Shown here piece after piece: positions 32,175 to 44,470 of a stretch of 64,000 nt of DNA. The stretch lies in NCBI GenBank assembly GCA_022559985.1, contig JAFJTR010000027.1, positions 186,001-250,000 of the forward strand, read 5' to 3'. Numbering within the stretch: position 1 is the first letter of the stretch; each line of letters starts with the position of its first letter. Made by a program: the position numbers and the translations under genes. Origin of the DNA: Parastagonospora avenae f. sp. tritici 18332-5 (taxonomy: Eukaryota; Ascomycota; Dothideomycetes; Pleosporales; Phaeosphaeriaceae). A model generated the notes under the pieces. That model was given only the letters and a program-made list of their open reading frames with translations, ran no database searches and was not told where the DNA came from.

Positions 32175-34788
32175 ATGGCTTGCACGCACGTCAACGCGCC
32201 TGGTAAAGCCCCCCGCATTTGCCTTCAGCAGGTCTGTAATATTTACACGAAATAGAGCTTCGCGCCCCGGGATCAACGCAGTCCGTGTACAGAGAAGATT
32301 GTACACAGTGCTTCGACTCTATAGTGAGTTGCCAGTCCGAAGTTTGCGGAGCTCTTCCAGCTGACGAGACGCTCAGGACGACCCGACCGGCCTCGATGTT
32401 TGCCTCTACTGCTTCAATGGCGGATGTACCAGTGACCGCAACCACTCACTCCTCCATGTCTCGTCCACGAACCATCCTCTTGTCCTGAACATCAAGCGCA
32501 CGCGAAAGAAGGTCAAACGCGATGAACCGCCTCAGAAGATGACCAAGCTTTCTATCGCAGCTGAAACCGAGACCGACCGCTACGATACCACAACTCAGGT
32601 CAAGTGCTATGAGTGCGGCGTTGAAGATGTAGATAAGAGCACTGGAAAGCTACCGGAGGTGGTCGACGCTGTCCTCAAGGCAAACACATTTGCGCGCCAG
32701 GAGGAAGTCAAGGCCTGGGAGCAAGAGCTGACTCCATGCGAGCACACGTTATGCTTGGAGCAAGAAGCTGCACGACAGATCAAATCTCAGAGCCTGGGAC
32801 ACTGTTCAGAGTGTGAGCTCAACGAGAACCTCTGGCTGTGTCTGACGTGTGGCAATCTTGGCTGCGGCCGTCAACAATATGGTGGCACCGGTGGCAACTC
32901 CCATGGTGTCGGACATACACAGACCACGGGTCATCCTGTGGCAGTCAAACTTGGCTCCCTTACAGCTGACGGAACGGCCGACATCTACTGCTACGCATGT
33001 GACGAGGAGCGTGTGGATCCCGAGTTGCCCAACCACCTTGCTCATTGGGGTATCAACATCAAGGACAGGATCAAAACAGAGAAAAGTCTTACCGAGATGC
33101 AGGTCGAACAGAACTTGCGCTGGGAGTTCTCGATGGTTACTGAGGATGGCAAAGAGCTCAAGCCATTGTTTGGCCCAGACTTTACTGGCCTCAAGAACCT
33201 GGGAAACAGCTGCTACCTGAACAGCACTTTACAAGCCCTATTCGCCATGCCAGAGTTCAAGGACCGGTATTACCTGCCAGATGAAGCGCTGCCCAGCACC
33301 AACCAGCCCGCTGAAGATCTGGAAACCCAATTGCGAAAGGTAGCGGATGGTTTGATCTCAGGCCGCTACTCCAAGCCAGATAGCGATGTTTTCGTCTCGG
33401 AGAGCTCACCTGAAGTTCCACATCAGCGCGGTATCGCACCAGCTATGCTCAAGCATCTCGTTGGACGAGGCCATGCTGAGTTCTCCACTATGCGACAACA
33501 GGATGCCTTTGAGCTGCTTTTGCACTTGCTGAAACTTGTTTCGCGCACCCAGCACGTTGCACCTCACAAAGATCCCGTGGAAGCCTTCCGATTTGCAATG
33601 GAACAGCGACTGCAGTGCATTGGCTGCAAACGAGTACGCTATCGGTCCGACGAACAAGAGAACATCTCCATCCCTGTCCCGATTCGAAGGATACCCAAGG
33701 ATGCGCAGATGGAAGTAACCGACGCTGCGGGTAAAGATGCAGAGCAAGAGAAGGAAGAATTCGAGTCTGTGTCTTTAAAAGAGTGTCTTGACATATTCAC
33801 CGCTGAGGAGATGGTGGAGCTCACTTGCAGTGCTTGTGGTAGCAAGGATGGCTTTCTGAAGAGGAGCATGTTCAAGACCTTCCCAACTGTTCTGGCTGTC
33901 AATGCTCGGCGATTTGAGCTGGTCAACTGGGTTCCAACCAAGCAGGATGTTCCAGTCATTGTCAACGATGAACCCTTCTCATTCGATACCTACAAGTCTC
34001 ACGGTCTGGCGGATGGTGAGGAAGTCCTACCAGAGGATGAGGATACTGGAGCGGCTTCAAACATATGGGTGCCAAACGAAGCTGCTTTGTCCATGCTAGA
34101 GGCCATGGGCTTCCCCCGAGTCAGATGCGAGAAGGCACTACATGCGACTGGAAATGAGGACCCTGAGGCAGCTTCGAATTGGCTCTTTGCACATATGGAG
34201 GATGCTGATATCGATGATCCTGTCGACTTCAACGCAGGCAGTGGCTCTGGGGGCGCTGCTGCTTCAGCTGCTATAGATCCTGAGAAGATTGAGAATTTGG
34301 GCGCCATGGGCTTCAGTGCGCCACAGGCGCGTCAGGCTTTGAAAGAGACTGGTAGCGACATGGAGCGAGCCGTGGACTGGCTATTCTCTCACCCAGATGC
34401 ACAGGGCGACTTTGATGAGGGCGGCAGCTCAGAGGTACGTTACACTATATCTACATTGAACAGCTAATTAATCATTGTGCAGGCACCCGCAGAGCGGAAA
34501 GACAAAACAATTCCAGGAAGTGACAAGCTGCCAGCAGACTTCCAGCTCCAGTCCATTGTGTGTCATAAGGGCAGCTCGATTCATGCTGGGTGAGTGACTC
34601 CATGCACATACAGTCAACTGAGATGGCTAACTCTTTACAGTCACTATGTTGCGTTCGTTCGCAAGCAGTTGCCAGACGAGCAAGCCCCGTCATGGGTCCT
34701 CTTCAACGACGAAAAGGTTGCCAAGGCAGCTGACGTAGAGGAGATGAAGAAGTTTGCATACGTGTATTTCTTCCGGCGTTCTGAGTAG
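32175..34788 (+). CDS. UBP14: Ubiquitin-specific protease, USP5/Ubp14 (isopeptidase T) type
   Basis: Five exons: 32175-32202, 32256-32323, 32377-34434, 34483-34589, 34641-34788; 802 residues. The 28-bp first exon is inferred from phase and from M-A-C-T-H-V-N-A-P-E-L. Order of parts: variant ZnF-UBP (C-T-Q-C-F ... C-L-Y-C-F-N-G-G-C), a true ZnF-UBP (C-S-E-C ... C-L-T-C-G-N-L-G-C-G-R ... H-P-V-A-V-K) at about 180-275, and the protease Cys box G-N-S-C-Y-L-N-S with Cys311. Two UBA domains are inserted at about 600-640 and 663-705, and the His box G-H-Y-V-A-F has His755. USP5-type enzymes disassemble free ubiquitin chains to refill the ubiquitin pool. All key residues are present. Confidence 0.96.
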
Positions 34789-37050
34789 ACATGGTCTAGA
34801 TATTGCATTGCGGGCTAGCATAGCGGGCGTGGAGTTGTGTGAACCAAGCATTGATGGGGTGAGACACGTATTATGGATTGGCAATAGGGACTGAGCTGGA
34901 AGCATTTGCGATGTAGAACGGTGCAACTTGGGTCGGATGGAGCACAAGATACACGAATGAACGAATGAATGCATGCATAACAGCACGAATTGGAACATGT
35001 GTAGGTGCACTATCACCAGGATTGGAGATAGAGGACGTGTGAAGATGACATGACAGGCATCTCGCCTTCGATTTAGATCTCTTGTGCCCAGGAGACCTCG
35101 CTTTGACCATCCCTCTATTTATGCAGCACTCGCACTATGAGAGAAATATACGGTTCGCACTTTACCCTTGGATATTACAGGGAGGCACTGGAGATAATTA
35201 CGCTGTCATACAGTGAAACGACCTCCCAAGACTTATTTGTTCAAGTCTATTCCTGCGCAAACTTTGCAGAATCATAAATCCGTGATGAAGACCGTCAAAG
35301 AGTCATAAGTGAGTAAGACAGTGCGCTGGGGTCACAGGCACGAAGCTACGGATCCAGCATCCGCACCAGTCATCACATAGTAGGACGAAGTATGTTTGTG
35401 AACTAGGTCACAAAATAGCACGTCAAAATAGCAGTGAGTATGCCGTGGAAGCTTGCAAAGGATCTCTTTGCTGCCAAACACAGTACTAGCAACCGTGGGT
35501 ACACTTCCCGCCCCCACTCGGTGATGCGGGAAGACTGGTAAGCTTCTGGACATCGGCATCGAGATCCGACGGATGAACTTGTGGGCCGCGTCTCATCCGT
35601 CTCGTTGAGCTGGGCACGATTACGAGGGCTTACGGGCTCCGGTGAAGACTTGAAGGTTGGTGGAGTGAGAGAAAATGCTGCTGGTGAAGATCTCACCGGA
35701 TGGGCAGTGAAGGTTGTGTAACGAGTGTGTGGTTTGCTATCTCTGCAATCTGTACGGTTATCAATACTGTGTGACTTTGTTGTTGCTCACCCTGTGATGT
35801 GGTGAATCCTGGACAGTCACTGTTGACAGTAACGTTTGGCACTTTCTAGAAGCTCGAGCTTTTTCTTCTCTGGCTCGATCGATCCAGCACGACATTCAAC
35901 GCAAGTACCCATTGCCCGCCTCACTCCAGTCGCTGTTCGCGGAAAGGTCCGGCGTATGCGCATGCGATTTTGCTATGCATCGTACAGCAAGGGCAACCTT
36001 GCTGCGTTGGGCTGTTCGGACTGCTGTGTGCATCGCCCTCTGCAAGATGCAGAAAGCATCTTGAGTCAATTACGGTGCGTCAAGCTGCCTGACAGATTCC
36101 GGCAATTTCGAGCGCGGTTGGTCTGGTCAGCGGATCCTAGGCAGCGAACATGTGTAGTGGTAGTGCTGAGCATCATGAGTCGTAGCGTCAGCCGCCCGAC
36201 GCCACATGGGCCGCATGCTCTGTCCAGGTCGACTTCACCGCATGCGGGGCTGTGCGACGGCGGGTTTCATGCATCGTCCGGTCAGGCTCTTGCGTACATA
36301 GAGGGGTCGGTATGCGAGTTGGACTTGTGGGAGGAGTCGTTCGCATCAAGGACCGATAGGCGAGCTGCGGGCGGGCAAATGCTGGGGCTGCAGCAGCGCG
36401 GTGAGAACGGCTTGGGCAGACAGGCAGACTTGAGGCACTGCCCATCCGTCAAGATACAGATATCTGGTGTTGGAGAGCAGCTGTGATCCCGGTGCAGAGT
36501 TTGCTTTTCTCCCACTACATGGTCGAGTGTGCTGGGTGGTGCTGTCGACGTCTGAGAGATTGACGTCATCCCCCCGACCATAGCATACAAGCAGCCCCAG
36601 GACTTCAAACTGGGCACAGCGGCCCCATTCTCGTCGTTGCGCCTGATCCCGCCCGCTTTGCTCAAAAACGAGACGTGACGTCTTGTCCCGCCCGTTCGCC
36701 CTACGTTTTGTTTCTTATTACTCCGCCCGCTTTTCGATTATCGAGTGCACCATTGCACTCCCCTTCAGACGAAACCGTGTTGATCAACACGCTTGCCAAT
36801 CACTGCTCGCCTAGGTACTATCCGCAACCACCTGCGGGATCCCGCGTCTCTCCGCCCGCCGTCGCCAGTCACCAAGACGACTAACCACGACCGACTGGCT
36901 CAGTAGGCGAGTCTGCATCAGAGCATCGCCGCCCTTTATTTGCCAGTTGCACCCCTTCACGGAACCTACCCACCTAACATTGCAGCTGCGTCCTGCGACG
37001 TCACTGCGCATTCTTACCACTCCAACCCCCTACCCGGCGCAAACCTGCCC
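34789..37050. other. 2.26-kb intergenic region
   Basis: No supported gene. A 216-codon open frame at 35836-36486 begins only at TTG and shows no domain. The last 400 bp are C- and T-rich and probably form the promoter and leader of the DUF3824 gene. Confidence 0.45.
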
Positions 37051-39813
37051 ATGTCTGTCATCTACAAGGAGCGCGAGCGCGAGCGCGAGTGGGACACGTC
37101 CTCGCGCGGCGGTGCTCAGAGCTACACCACGGTGAGGCGCTACAAGGTGCCCGACCATAGCCTGGAGGCCGACACGTACGAGGCTGAGATGCGCATGGTC
37201 CATCGTGGCGGCCGCAGCGACTTCGACGACCGACGTTCGACGACAACCAAGGACTACGTTGTGGAACGCGAGGTCGACCGCGATGTCCGGGAGTACCGCT
37301 ACCAAGACCGCTCTCCGTCACCGCGGGGTCGGGACGTCCGCGACTACCACATCCAGCGCTCAGTCGTCCACGAACGCTCTCCCTCGCCAGCCCGGACCGT
37401 GCGCGAGATCCGCATAGAACGCGACTACGAGCGAGACATCCCGCAGCACCGAGACGACCAGTACTCGCTCGAAAAGTACTCGCGAGACATCGAGTACTAC
37501 CGCGAGCCCCCGCCGCCCCCGCCACCTCAGCAACAGCAACAACCACAGTCCATCTACATACGCAATGAAGCCCCGCCGCAGCAAATGCAGATGGCGCCCA
37601 TCATTATTCGTGAGGAGGCGCCACAGCCGATTATCATCCGGGAGCGCGAGCCAGCCTATGAACTTATTGAGCGCTCCGAGGTGCAGCAGGAGCGCCAGGT
37701 CGCCCGGCCACGCCACGAAGAGGACTACTACTACGAACGTAGAGTGAAGGAAGTAGACCGCGGCGGCAGACACGAGGAACGCTACATGGACGAGCGCGAA
37801 TACGGCCGCGACCGCTACGGAGATAGAAACTACTACAGCGACGACGACGTGGTCTACGTGCACAAGGAGAAGGACACCTGGGGCAGCGAGATCAACACCA
37901 AGCGCGATGTTGCAGCCGGCGCCCTGGCTGGCATAGCAGCTGGCCAGATTGTTAGGCACCACCGGAAGAGAAAAGGTGAAGCTGCTGGAGGTTCCATAGG
38001 CAATGCCCTCGGATACGGGACTCTTGGTGCTGTCAGTGCGGTTGCTCTCGACAAGTACAACAACAGAACCCGATCACGCTCTGTTTCATCCGACCGCGGG
38101 CGACGAAGGCACCACAGCCAGGGCCGAACACGTAGCAAGTCAAGAGTCAGGGAGATTGGTGCGCTGGCAGCCATTGCTGGTGTTGGTGCTCTGGCCTACG
38201 CTGCTGGCCGCAAGAACAAGGACAAGGGTGTTACCACTGTTGTCGAGGAGCACCGCCACAGGTCGCGCTCTAGGAAGTCGCGGTCCAAGCGCGGGCACTC
38301 TAGGAGAGGAAGATCAAGGTCTGTCACTGTCATTGAAACTGATGGTGGTCGATCCCGTTCTGGTTCCCGCAGCACGAGCAAGCACACTGACCCCAAGCAC
38401 CGCAACAACCGCGTCGCCCAAGTTGGCCTTGCCAGTGCTGCGGTTGCTGGACTTGCCGCGCGCAAACGAAGCAAGTCCCGCCAGCGTGAAGGCAAGCGAA
38501 GCCGTAGCCGAGTTCGCGAGGGTGTGCCAATTGCTGCTGCTGGTGTTACTGGCGCAGCTATCACTGGACTGTATGAGAAACATAAAGCTAAGAAGGAGGC
38601 TAGGGCGCTATCACGGTCGAAGTCCAGGTCAAGATCAAGGTCAGTGCTCGACCGCCTCAGAGGGCGAAACCGCAGTAGGCGTGGAAGCACAGCAAGTGAA
38701 CCTGTTTTAGTAGAGTACGGTGGTGATCCCATTTACACCGACCCCGCGACCCGCAGCCGATCGCGCGGCCGGCGGCGACGAGATTCATCGTCGAGCCGGA
38801 GCCGGAGTCGAAGCAAGAGTCGCGCACGATCGGTAGCGGAAACGGCGGCGGTTGCAGGTGTTGCAGGTCTGGCTGCCCACGAGGCAGCCAAACGGCGAGA
38901 TCGCAAGAAGGCTGAGAAGGAACGCGATAAACGACGTGAGTCTCCCAACCGCCAACATCGAAACTAGTGTACTGAGTCCTCACCAGGCGACGAAGACTCA
39001 GCCTACTCTACTGGTAGCTACAGTCCATACGACAGCCCCCGTCCTTCCACCACTACTGCTTCCACATCACATCCCAATGATTCCCGCTTCTTCCCAGAGT
39101 CAAACTACTTTCCTCCGCCCCCAACAGCACCCGTAGACCACCAGGCTCCATATCCTCCATACAACCCAGCCGACTACCCTCCTCCGCCGTCCACCACCTT
39201 CGAACCCAGCCATCCATCGACATACGTCCACCCACCGCACGACGACATCAACCACGGCAACCCCTACGCCCCGCCCCAACACCAACCCAACCACTACTAT
39301 GGTCAGCCCCGTCGTCCCGATGACAATGTGAGTGCTTTCGCCCCTGTCGCATCCAAGACCGAGCACTCGTTCGCCTCTGCACGTGGTGGGTCTCAGTACC
39401 CAGCCCAAAGTCCCATCCCACTAACCTCCCTCCCACCAGATCGCGTAATCGACCCCACCGACTCTTCACCTTCTCGCTCGCCTTCGCCCGAACCTTCGGA
39501 AGTGCGCAGCGAGAAAACCGTCCAGTTCGATCTCACGCCAAAGGGCCCGTCGCGCGAGGTCTCGCCTGTCAGGTCCGAGGGCGGGCACAAGCAGAGAAGG
39601 AGAAGGAAGGATGACGATCGGTCGGAGGATAGTGCGAGGGAGTCGGGACGCCATCGCAAGCGGAGACATCGTGATCGCGATGAGAGTCCTGCGTCCGATG
39701 CGTCGGACCAGACGATTGATTTGCCGGCGAGGTTTGATGACTTGGGGCGCAAGAGGCCCGAGGATCCATTGGCGGAGAAGCTGGAGAGTGTGTTGCAAAG
39801 CATTTTTCGATAG
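37051..39813 (+). CDS. DUF3824-type Arg/Ser-rich protein with alternating hydrophobic segments
   Basis: Two exons, 37051-38935 and 38987-39813, encode 903 residues. The frame is open further upstream without an ATG, and M-S-V-I-Y-K-E-R fits the family start. The N-terminal third is charged with (E-R) repeats, S-P-S-P motifs and a Pro/Gln tract near 155-170. From about 285 on, at least six short Ala/Gly-rich hydrophobic stretches (such as A-A-G-A-L-A-G-I-A-A-G and A-A-I-A-G-V-G-A-L-A-Y-A-A-G) alternate with Arg/Ser-rich basic linkers. The C-terminus is Pro/Tyr-rich, then acidic and basic. DUF3824 proteins are ascomycete-specific with no settled function. The hydrophobic stretches look like glycine zippers that could associate with membranes; this is inference. 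Confidence 0.85.
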
Positions 39814-40320
39814 GCGTCTTTCTTCTTTTGTGTTTTTAGAGGGGGTTTGTTCTCTTCGATTTCTTGTTGACTGGCTGTTTTGAAGGGTTTGGCATGGGTT
39901 CATTGTTGCGGTGCAGTAATATGGAGATGACAGATGACAGAGATGACGGTTACGACCTTTTTCTTGGGTAGACATGTTCCTTCATTCCTAATATACTATA
40001 ATGATTCGAACTATCATTTTTATTTCAAATCGTACACGGCAGATTTCACATGGGTTTCACAGCAATCCCCAATTCATACAGTTCAGTCTAACATGAAAGT
40101 CTCAAGCCCACACAGCTCGCTCGCATAAATAAATAAAAGCAGAAGCTTCAGCTCCTGAGTGCCACAAATACACGCCAATTGAACAAAATCCCCTGGTCCC
40201 TTCTTTTGTATTCTTTTCAAAACACGCCTGCACAAGCAAATGACGAGGCTTGCGCTATGCCCATATCCAAACGCGCCAGAATGATACAGATACAAGTTTG
40301 ATTCGTCAAAAAAACAGCTC
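39814..40320. other. 507-bp convergent gap
   Basis: Lies between two stop codons of convergent genes. It contains AT-rich sequence suited to 3' ends and no gene. Confidence 0.5.
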
Positions 40321-41570
40321 CTAGTCAATCTTCGCTTGCGCCTGCGCCTGCGCCTGCTGCATGTTGGCCATGGCATTCTGACTCCAATTCTGCTGCAGCC
40401 CTGCGCTACCCGGCGGTTGCGATGCTATCGAGGCGTTGGAGTTCATGCGCTGGGGACCGGGGGACTGCTTCATTTGCGCCGCCTGGCCCTTCCAGCCGGG
40501 GAACAGCTCGACGAGTTTCTGATACAGCTTGACGACCTCTGGCGGGCCGGCGGGGACGGACATGATGGCGGGACCGGGCTGGAGTTGCTGGCCAGGCTTG
40601 TGGTTCTTCTCTGCGTTTTGCGCGAGGAAGGCGAGGTTGGCTTGGAGGCGGCGCATGTAGCTGGGAGCGTTAGTTGGCGAGTATAGACAAAGGAGCGAGG
40701 GCTGCCACTAACTCTACATATTCCTTGGACGGCTGTGACTTGTCGCTCTCGGGCTTGCCGTCTGCTGCCTGCCCGACCTGGCCGGCCTTGCCCTGGCTCT
40801 GGAGGTCGCATACCTCCTTGATGAGGATCGAGTTGATCTCGAGCAGCGTGGCTACCCTATCCTGGTTGCGCGCCTGTGCGACGGGCGACACGGGCGAGGG
40901 AGGGACCGTCTTGACGGGCGTCTGAGCCTGCGGGGGCTCGGGCTTGATCTGGGCCATGGGCTGCTGGTGGCCGTTGGACGGCACGGGCGACTGCTGCTGC
41001 AGGTGTTGCGGGTGCTGGAGGTGGGGAGTCGCATAGGGCTGGCCTACATTGCTTGCGGGCGAGGCGGCCTGGCGGTTCTGGACAAATTGTTGGTGGGCTG
41101 GCGAGGGCAGGGCCTGGGTGTAGGGCGCGGTCGAGTACTGCTGCTGCTGGTGCTGTTGTTGCTGCATCGCGGCTGCTCCATGGCGCGTCAGTGTCAGCAC
41201 AGGATCCGCAAGTGAGTGGTCGGGAACAGGCTCGGGCAACACGAGACGAGAGGGCGGGAAATGTGGAAATGTGGGCGCACGTCACTCGCTCACCTCGTTG
41301 CATGCCTCCGGGCTGCATGGGCTGCTGCTGCATCATGCCATTCATCGGCGCGCCACTGTTACTACCGGCTCCATGGCCCACCATGCCCCCGGAATTGGGG
41401 AAGCCTTGGCCGTTGTTCGCAAACTGGCCGCCGTAGGGAAACGACTGGCCAGGCTGCTGGAACTGTGCCTGCGCCTGCGCCTGCGGAGGGAGACTGGTCT
41501 GCGGGGAGTGCGCTGACGACGGGAAGCCGCCGAACGAGGGCTGCTGGCCGTTGAAGGCCTGGTAATCCAT
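40321..41570 (-). CDS. Gln-rich protein with SS18/SSXT-like domain
   Basis: Three exons: 41294-41570, 40713-41172 and 40321-40660; 358 residues. Introns are 121 and 52 bp and restore phase, joining K-E-Y-V to D-Y-M-R-R-L. Residues 1-190 are Gln/Pro/Gly-rich and probably disordered. Residues about 199-265 (V-A-T-L-L-E-I-N-S-I-L-I-K-E-V and then Y-M-R-R-L-Q-A-N-L-A-F-L-A) match the SSXT/SS18 N-terminal homology pattern: two helices that bind the ATPase of SWI/SNF complexes. A second Gln/Pro-rich part ends in Q-A-Q-A-Q-A-Q-A. The likely role is a chromatin-remodelling subunit or coactivator in the nucleus; the link to SWI/SNF is by family resemblance only. Confidence 0.75.
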
Positions 41571-41797
41571 GGCAAGCGGGAGCCACGAAAGAGAGCGACT
41601 GATTGGACACGTTGCACAGCACCGATCAAGTTGATTGGGGTGGATCAAAGAAAGGATAACGTGCGGTGTCAGTGATTAGGTTGATCTCCCACCGCGATGG
41701 CTTTTCGGACCCTTGCGCCCTTAGCTGCCGAGCCGCTCATCATCCGCAGCACATAGCAGCGAGGCCTCAGAGGCCACCCCAAGCAGCGCATCGTGAG

Positions 41798-42099
41798 ATG
41801 GACACCGCCGCCCTCGAAGAAGCCCGAGGAGTAGCAGCCGCCGCCCGCATAACGACGACCCAAACATTCCTGGCAACCGCGGCTTTGAGCACACTCACAC
41901 AAGCAGCCATGGTCCGAGCCACCCTGGTTCATCCGCTCCACCCAGATGCTTGACATATTCTCCGCAGCCACCGCGCATCCAGAACCGGTACCCAAATTAC
42001 GCCTTGTCTGGTGCCGTCTGGCCATTAGAGACGCCTCGCAACCACAGGCTAGCCCTACAGGAACCGTGTCAGATCATGGCGTCGCACTCGCGGGTCTGA
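41798..42099 (+). CDS. Possible small two-exon protein, 86 residues (uncertain)
   Basis: From the ATG at 41798 a frame runs to 41926; a 41-bp candidate intron (GTTCAT...CGCAG, with CTTGAC as branch) would join it in phase to 41968-42099. The product would start with an Ala/Thr-rich helix (E-E-A-R-G-V-A-A-A-A-R) and end in Y-A-L-S-G-A-V-W-P-L-E-T-P-R-N-H. I do not recognise the family. The donor is weak and the intron short, so this may be chance. The surrounding 41571-42451 gap has no other candidate. Confidence 0.25.
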
Positions 42100-42451
42100 T
42101 TTGTCGCATTGCGTGACCGAGTCGACAGCTATAGTGCAACTATATCCTCCCACTCCACCGAACCAGGACACGGCGAAACTAGAGTGCAACGGCCCTTGGC
42201 AACCCTATATGAGCGACACTACCCCATGGCCCACCACCACCTTGCCTTAAGCGAGTTCTAGCCTGGCCGCCGGTCCTGCGCGTGCATGTAAAAGGCACTG
42301 GTTATCTATCCAGTCCTGCCTTTCAGCAGCGCATGTGACCCCAGTGCCTTGCTTCCAGCTTCTGCAAAATGGTCGACCATCAGGAGCGCCAAGTGCCATC
42401 GACCCCCACACGCACCATCTGGCCGACTACCATGTCCGAGTGCTGCACCCA

Positions 42452-43745
42452 TCACTCCCGAAATACCTCCTCTCTTGTCGGCGTTTCTTTGCGTCGCAGT
42501 GCTACAAAGTAAGCTTCCTTGGATTCCTGACCGACGTAAGCATCATCCTGGCAGACTGGACCAGAAAGTCACATACAGTGCGCGACGAGTCCGGCTTCTC
42601 CCGGTGCACCCTTGCGAACAAACGCTTCAGCTTTGTCTCAAAGGCCTTCTCTTCAGTCCCTTGGTAGAACTTGCACAGGAAGTGACCGCCAGTCTTGAGC
42701 GTGTCGTACGAAAACGTCAACGCAGCCATACACAGGTCCTGAAAGCTTAGCAATGAGACCGTACCCAGAGCGGACAAACTTACCATGCTTCCAGCGTGGT
42801 CTCTGAAGGCATTACCGCTGGTGTTCATCATCCTAAAATACGGGTCACTAAGGCTCTTCTTGTAGAAGCCGGCCGTCTGGTCCCAGGGTTCTGACATGTC
42901 ACTCAGTACCACATCAACTGCTCTCCCATGTCGCGCATCCCGCTCCTTCAGAGAGAGCCTGGCCTCGGGAATCGCATCAGCTTCACCGTCTGCTGCTGGC
43001 TCCATGGCTACGCCCTCAAGATGCGCTTGGCGTTCAACGTCGATGTAGCCTCGTTCCATTTCGTCGAGATCCTCTTCAGTGATACCATCTTCGTCCTTGG
43101 CCGAAACATTCTTACGTGGCCGTCCTAGCTCAGGATCTCGGACATACGCTCGAACTTCGTCTTGAATGACTGTAGATAGGAAGTTGCCCTGGATAGTAGA
43201 TACACCCCGGGGAGGCTGAGCCGGGATGAGATCGATGCCAATAACGCGACCATTGGGATTGGTGCGATTGACTGCGACCTGAGAAACTTAGACAATGGCT
43301 AGACATTGCAATTCCAATCCTGCTTACCTGAGACCACGACCCTGGCGCAAAACCCTGCAAGTACTTAGCTGGGTACCAATGGCGATCTGGGAAGCTCATA
43401 CAAGGTCGACGACAGTTTGTCCAGGCTTGAATAATTTGTGCTTCTCATTAAGCTACTACAATCAGCGACCATTCAATTGCTGACACTTCAATATCATACT
43501 TCTAGCAGCTTGAACGCCGCGCGGCTCTTTAGCCCCTGCACCCGAGCTTCACGCGCGAAGAAGTCTTTGCCTTGACGAGATTTCCATCTCGTCGATGACG
43601 AAGACGATGAGTGGCGAGCAGGAGGTACACCAGGTCGACGACATTGGCGACATTGATAAGCAACACTGGAAGCAGCAGGTACTTTGTAGCTCCCACCCAA
43701 GAGTACACGGTCAGTGAGCTCGCGAAAAATGCGTCGCGAAAGCAT
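42452..43745 (-). CDS. MRM2: Mitochondrial rRNA 2'-O-methyltransferase (FtsJ/Mrm2)
   Basis: Six exons: 43500-43745, 43402-43452, 43328-43354, 42784-43278, 42577-42738, 42452-42526; 351 residues. All junctions are phase 0. The 27-bp third exon encodes G-F-A-P-G-S-W-S-Q, which is most of the SAM-binding motif. The RrmJ/FtsJ K-D-K-E tetrad is complete: Lys79 (A-A-F-K-L), Asp235 (V-L-S-D-M-S), Lys296 (L-C-K-F-Y-Q-G) and Glu331 (S-K-E-A-Y). The N-terminal 45 residues are basic and Ser-rich without acidic clusters, like a mitochondrial presequence. Mrm2 methylates a uridine in the large mitochondrial rRNA. The insertion around 135-215 is longer than in bacterial RrmJ. Confidence 0.93.
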
Positions 43746-44470
43746 GGAGATGTTTTATCGCTGCACATTGAAGCTCAAACATTCTCATGTGACGTACCAG
43801 GGCAGCGTTAGCGAGTGTTACGTAAGCATGGTACTTCTAGGAGCACGGCGGCGAAGTCGTCTACTCCTTCATGCACGATTACCAACAACTGCTTACCAGT
43901 CAGACATACTCTGTTGGGTATGGATTGCAATGCCTTCGATAGCAATGCGAGCTCGACCCAGCTCGAGAGTCGAGATAGCTTGCCTGCCAAGCATGAGCAC
44001 CCCCAAACCACCTGGGCATATTTGGAAATGCAATGACACCACGCAAGCCAGGTCGTACCCACAATCGCTATAATCTCACTGACATGACATCGTTCGCCCG
44101 CATCATTAAACAGACTTTTGACAACACGTGGCCTACGAACTTTATCATTCGTGCTGCTAGGGAAACGGCTGCTAGCTACGTCTGTGCATCACTGCCTCAT
44201 CTGGCTAAGTGGCCAAAGCGTCATGGTAAGATGGGCTTCGAGACCAAGGCGCATGCGTATCTTGGCTCACTGACCATGTGTAGTCGAACTCTGATGGGAT
44301 TGTGCTTTGGGAGTGGTATGGTTCCTCGCACACCGTTCCAGGATGCCTCAGATGTTTACCTGGCTCATGAGGTCAACAATGGCTAGAATGTCTCATATGT
44401 AAGTGGTCGTCTCCAAATTGTGTAAGGTACTTGTCGCCCGAATATCTGCCCAAGTCGTTTCAATATAGTC
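43746..44470. other. 725-bp divergent interval with one doubtful frame
   Basis: A plus-strand frame from ATG 44033 to 44386 could encode 117 residues (M-T-P-R-K-P-G-R-T-H-N-R-Y at the start), but it has no known domain and ends just before the sugar permease promoter. I treat it as unproven. Confidence 0.35.

Noticed and set aside
35836..36486. 216-codon plus-strand open frame
   Set aside because: It begins only at TTG, has no domain, and opposite-strand frames of similar size overlap it.
36940..37050. Upstream extension of the DUF3824 protein
   Set aside because: The frame is open but has no ATG before 37051, and the added residues do not resemble the family start.
39328..39439. Candidate intron (GTGAGT...CCACCAG) in exon 2 of the DUF3824 gene
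   Set aside because: Its 112 bp are not a multiple of three, so removal would break the good C-terminal frame that is continuous without it.
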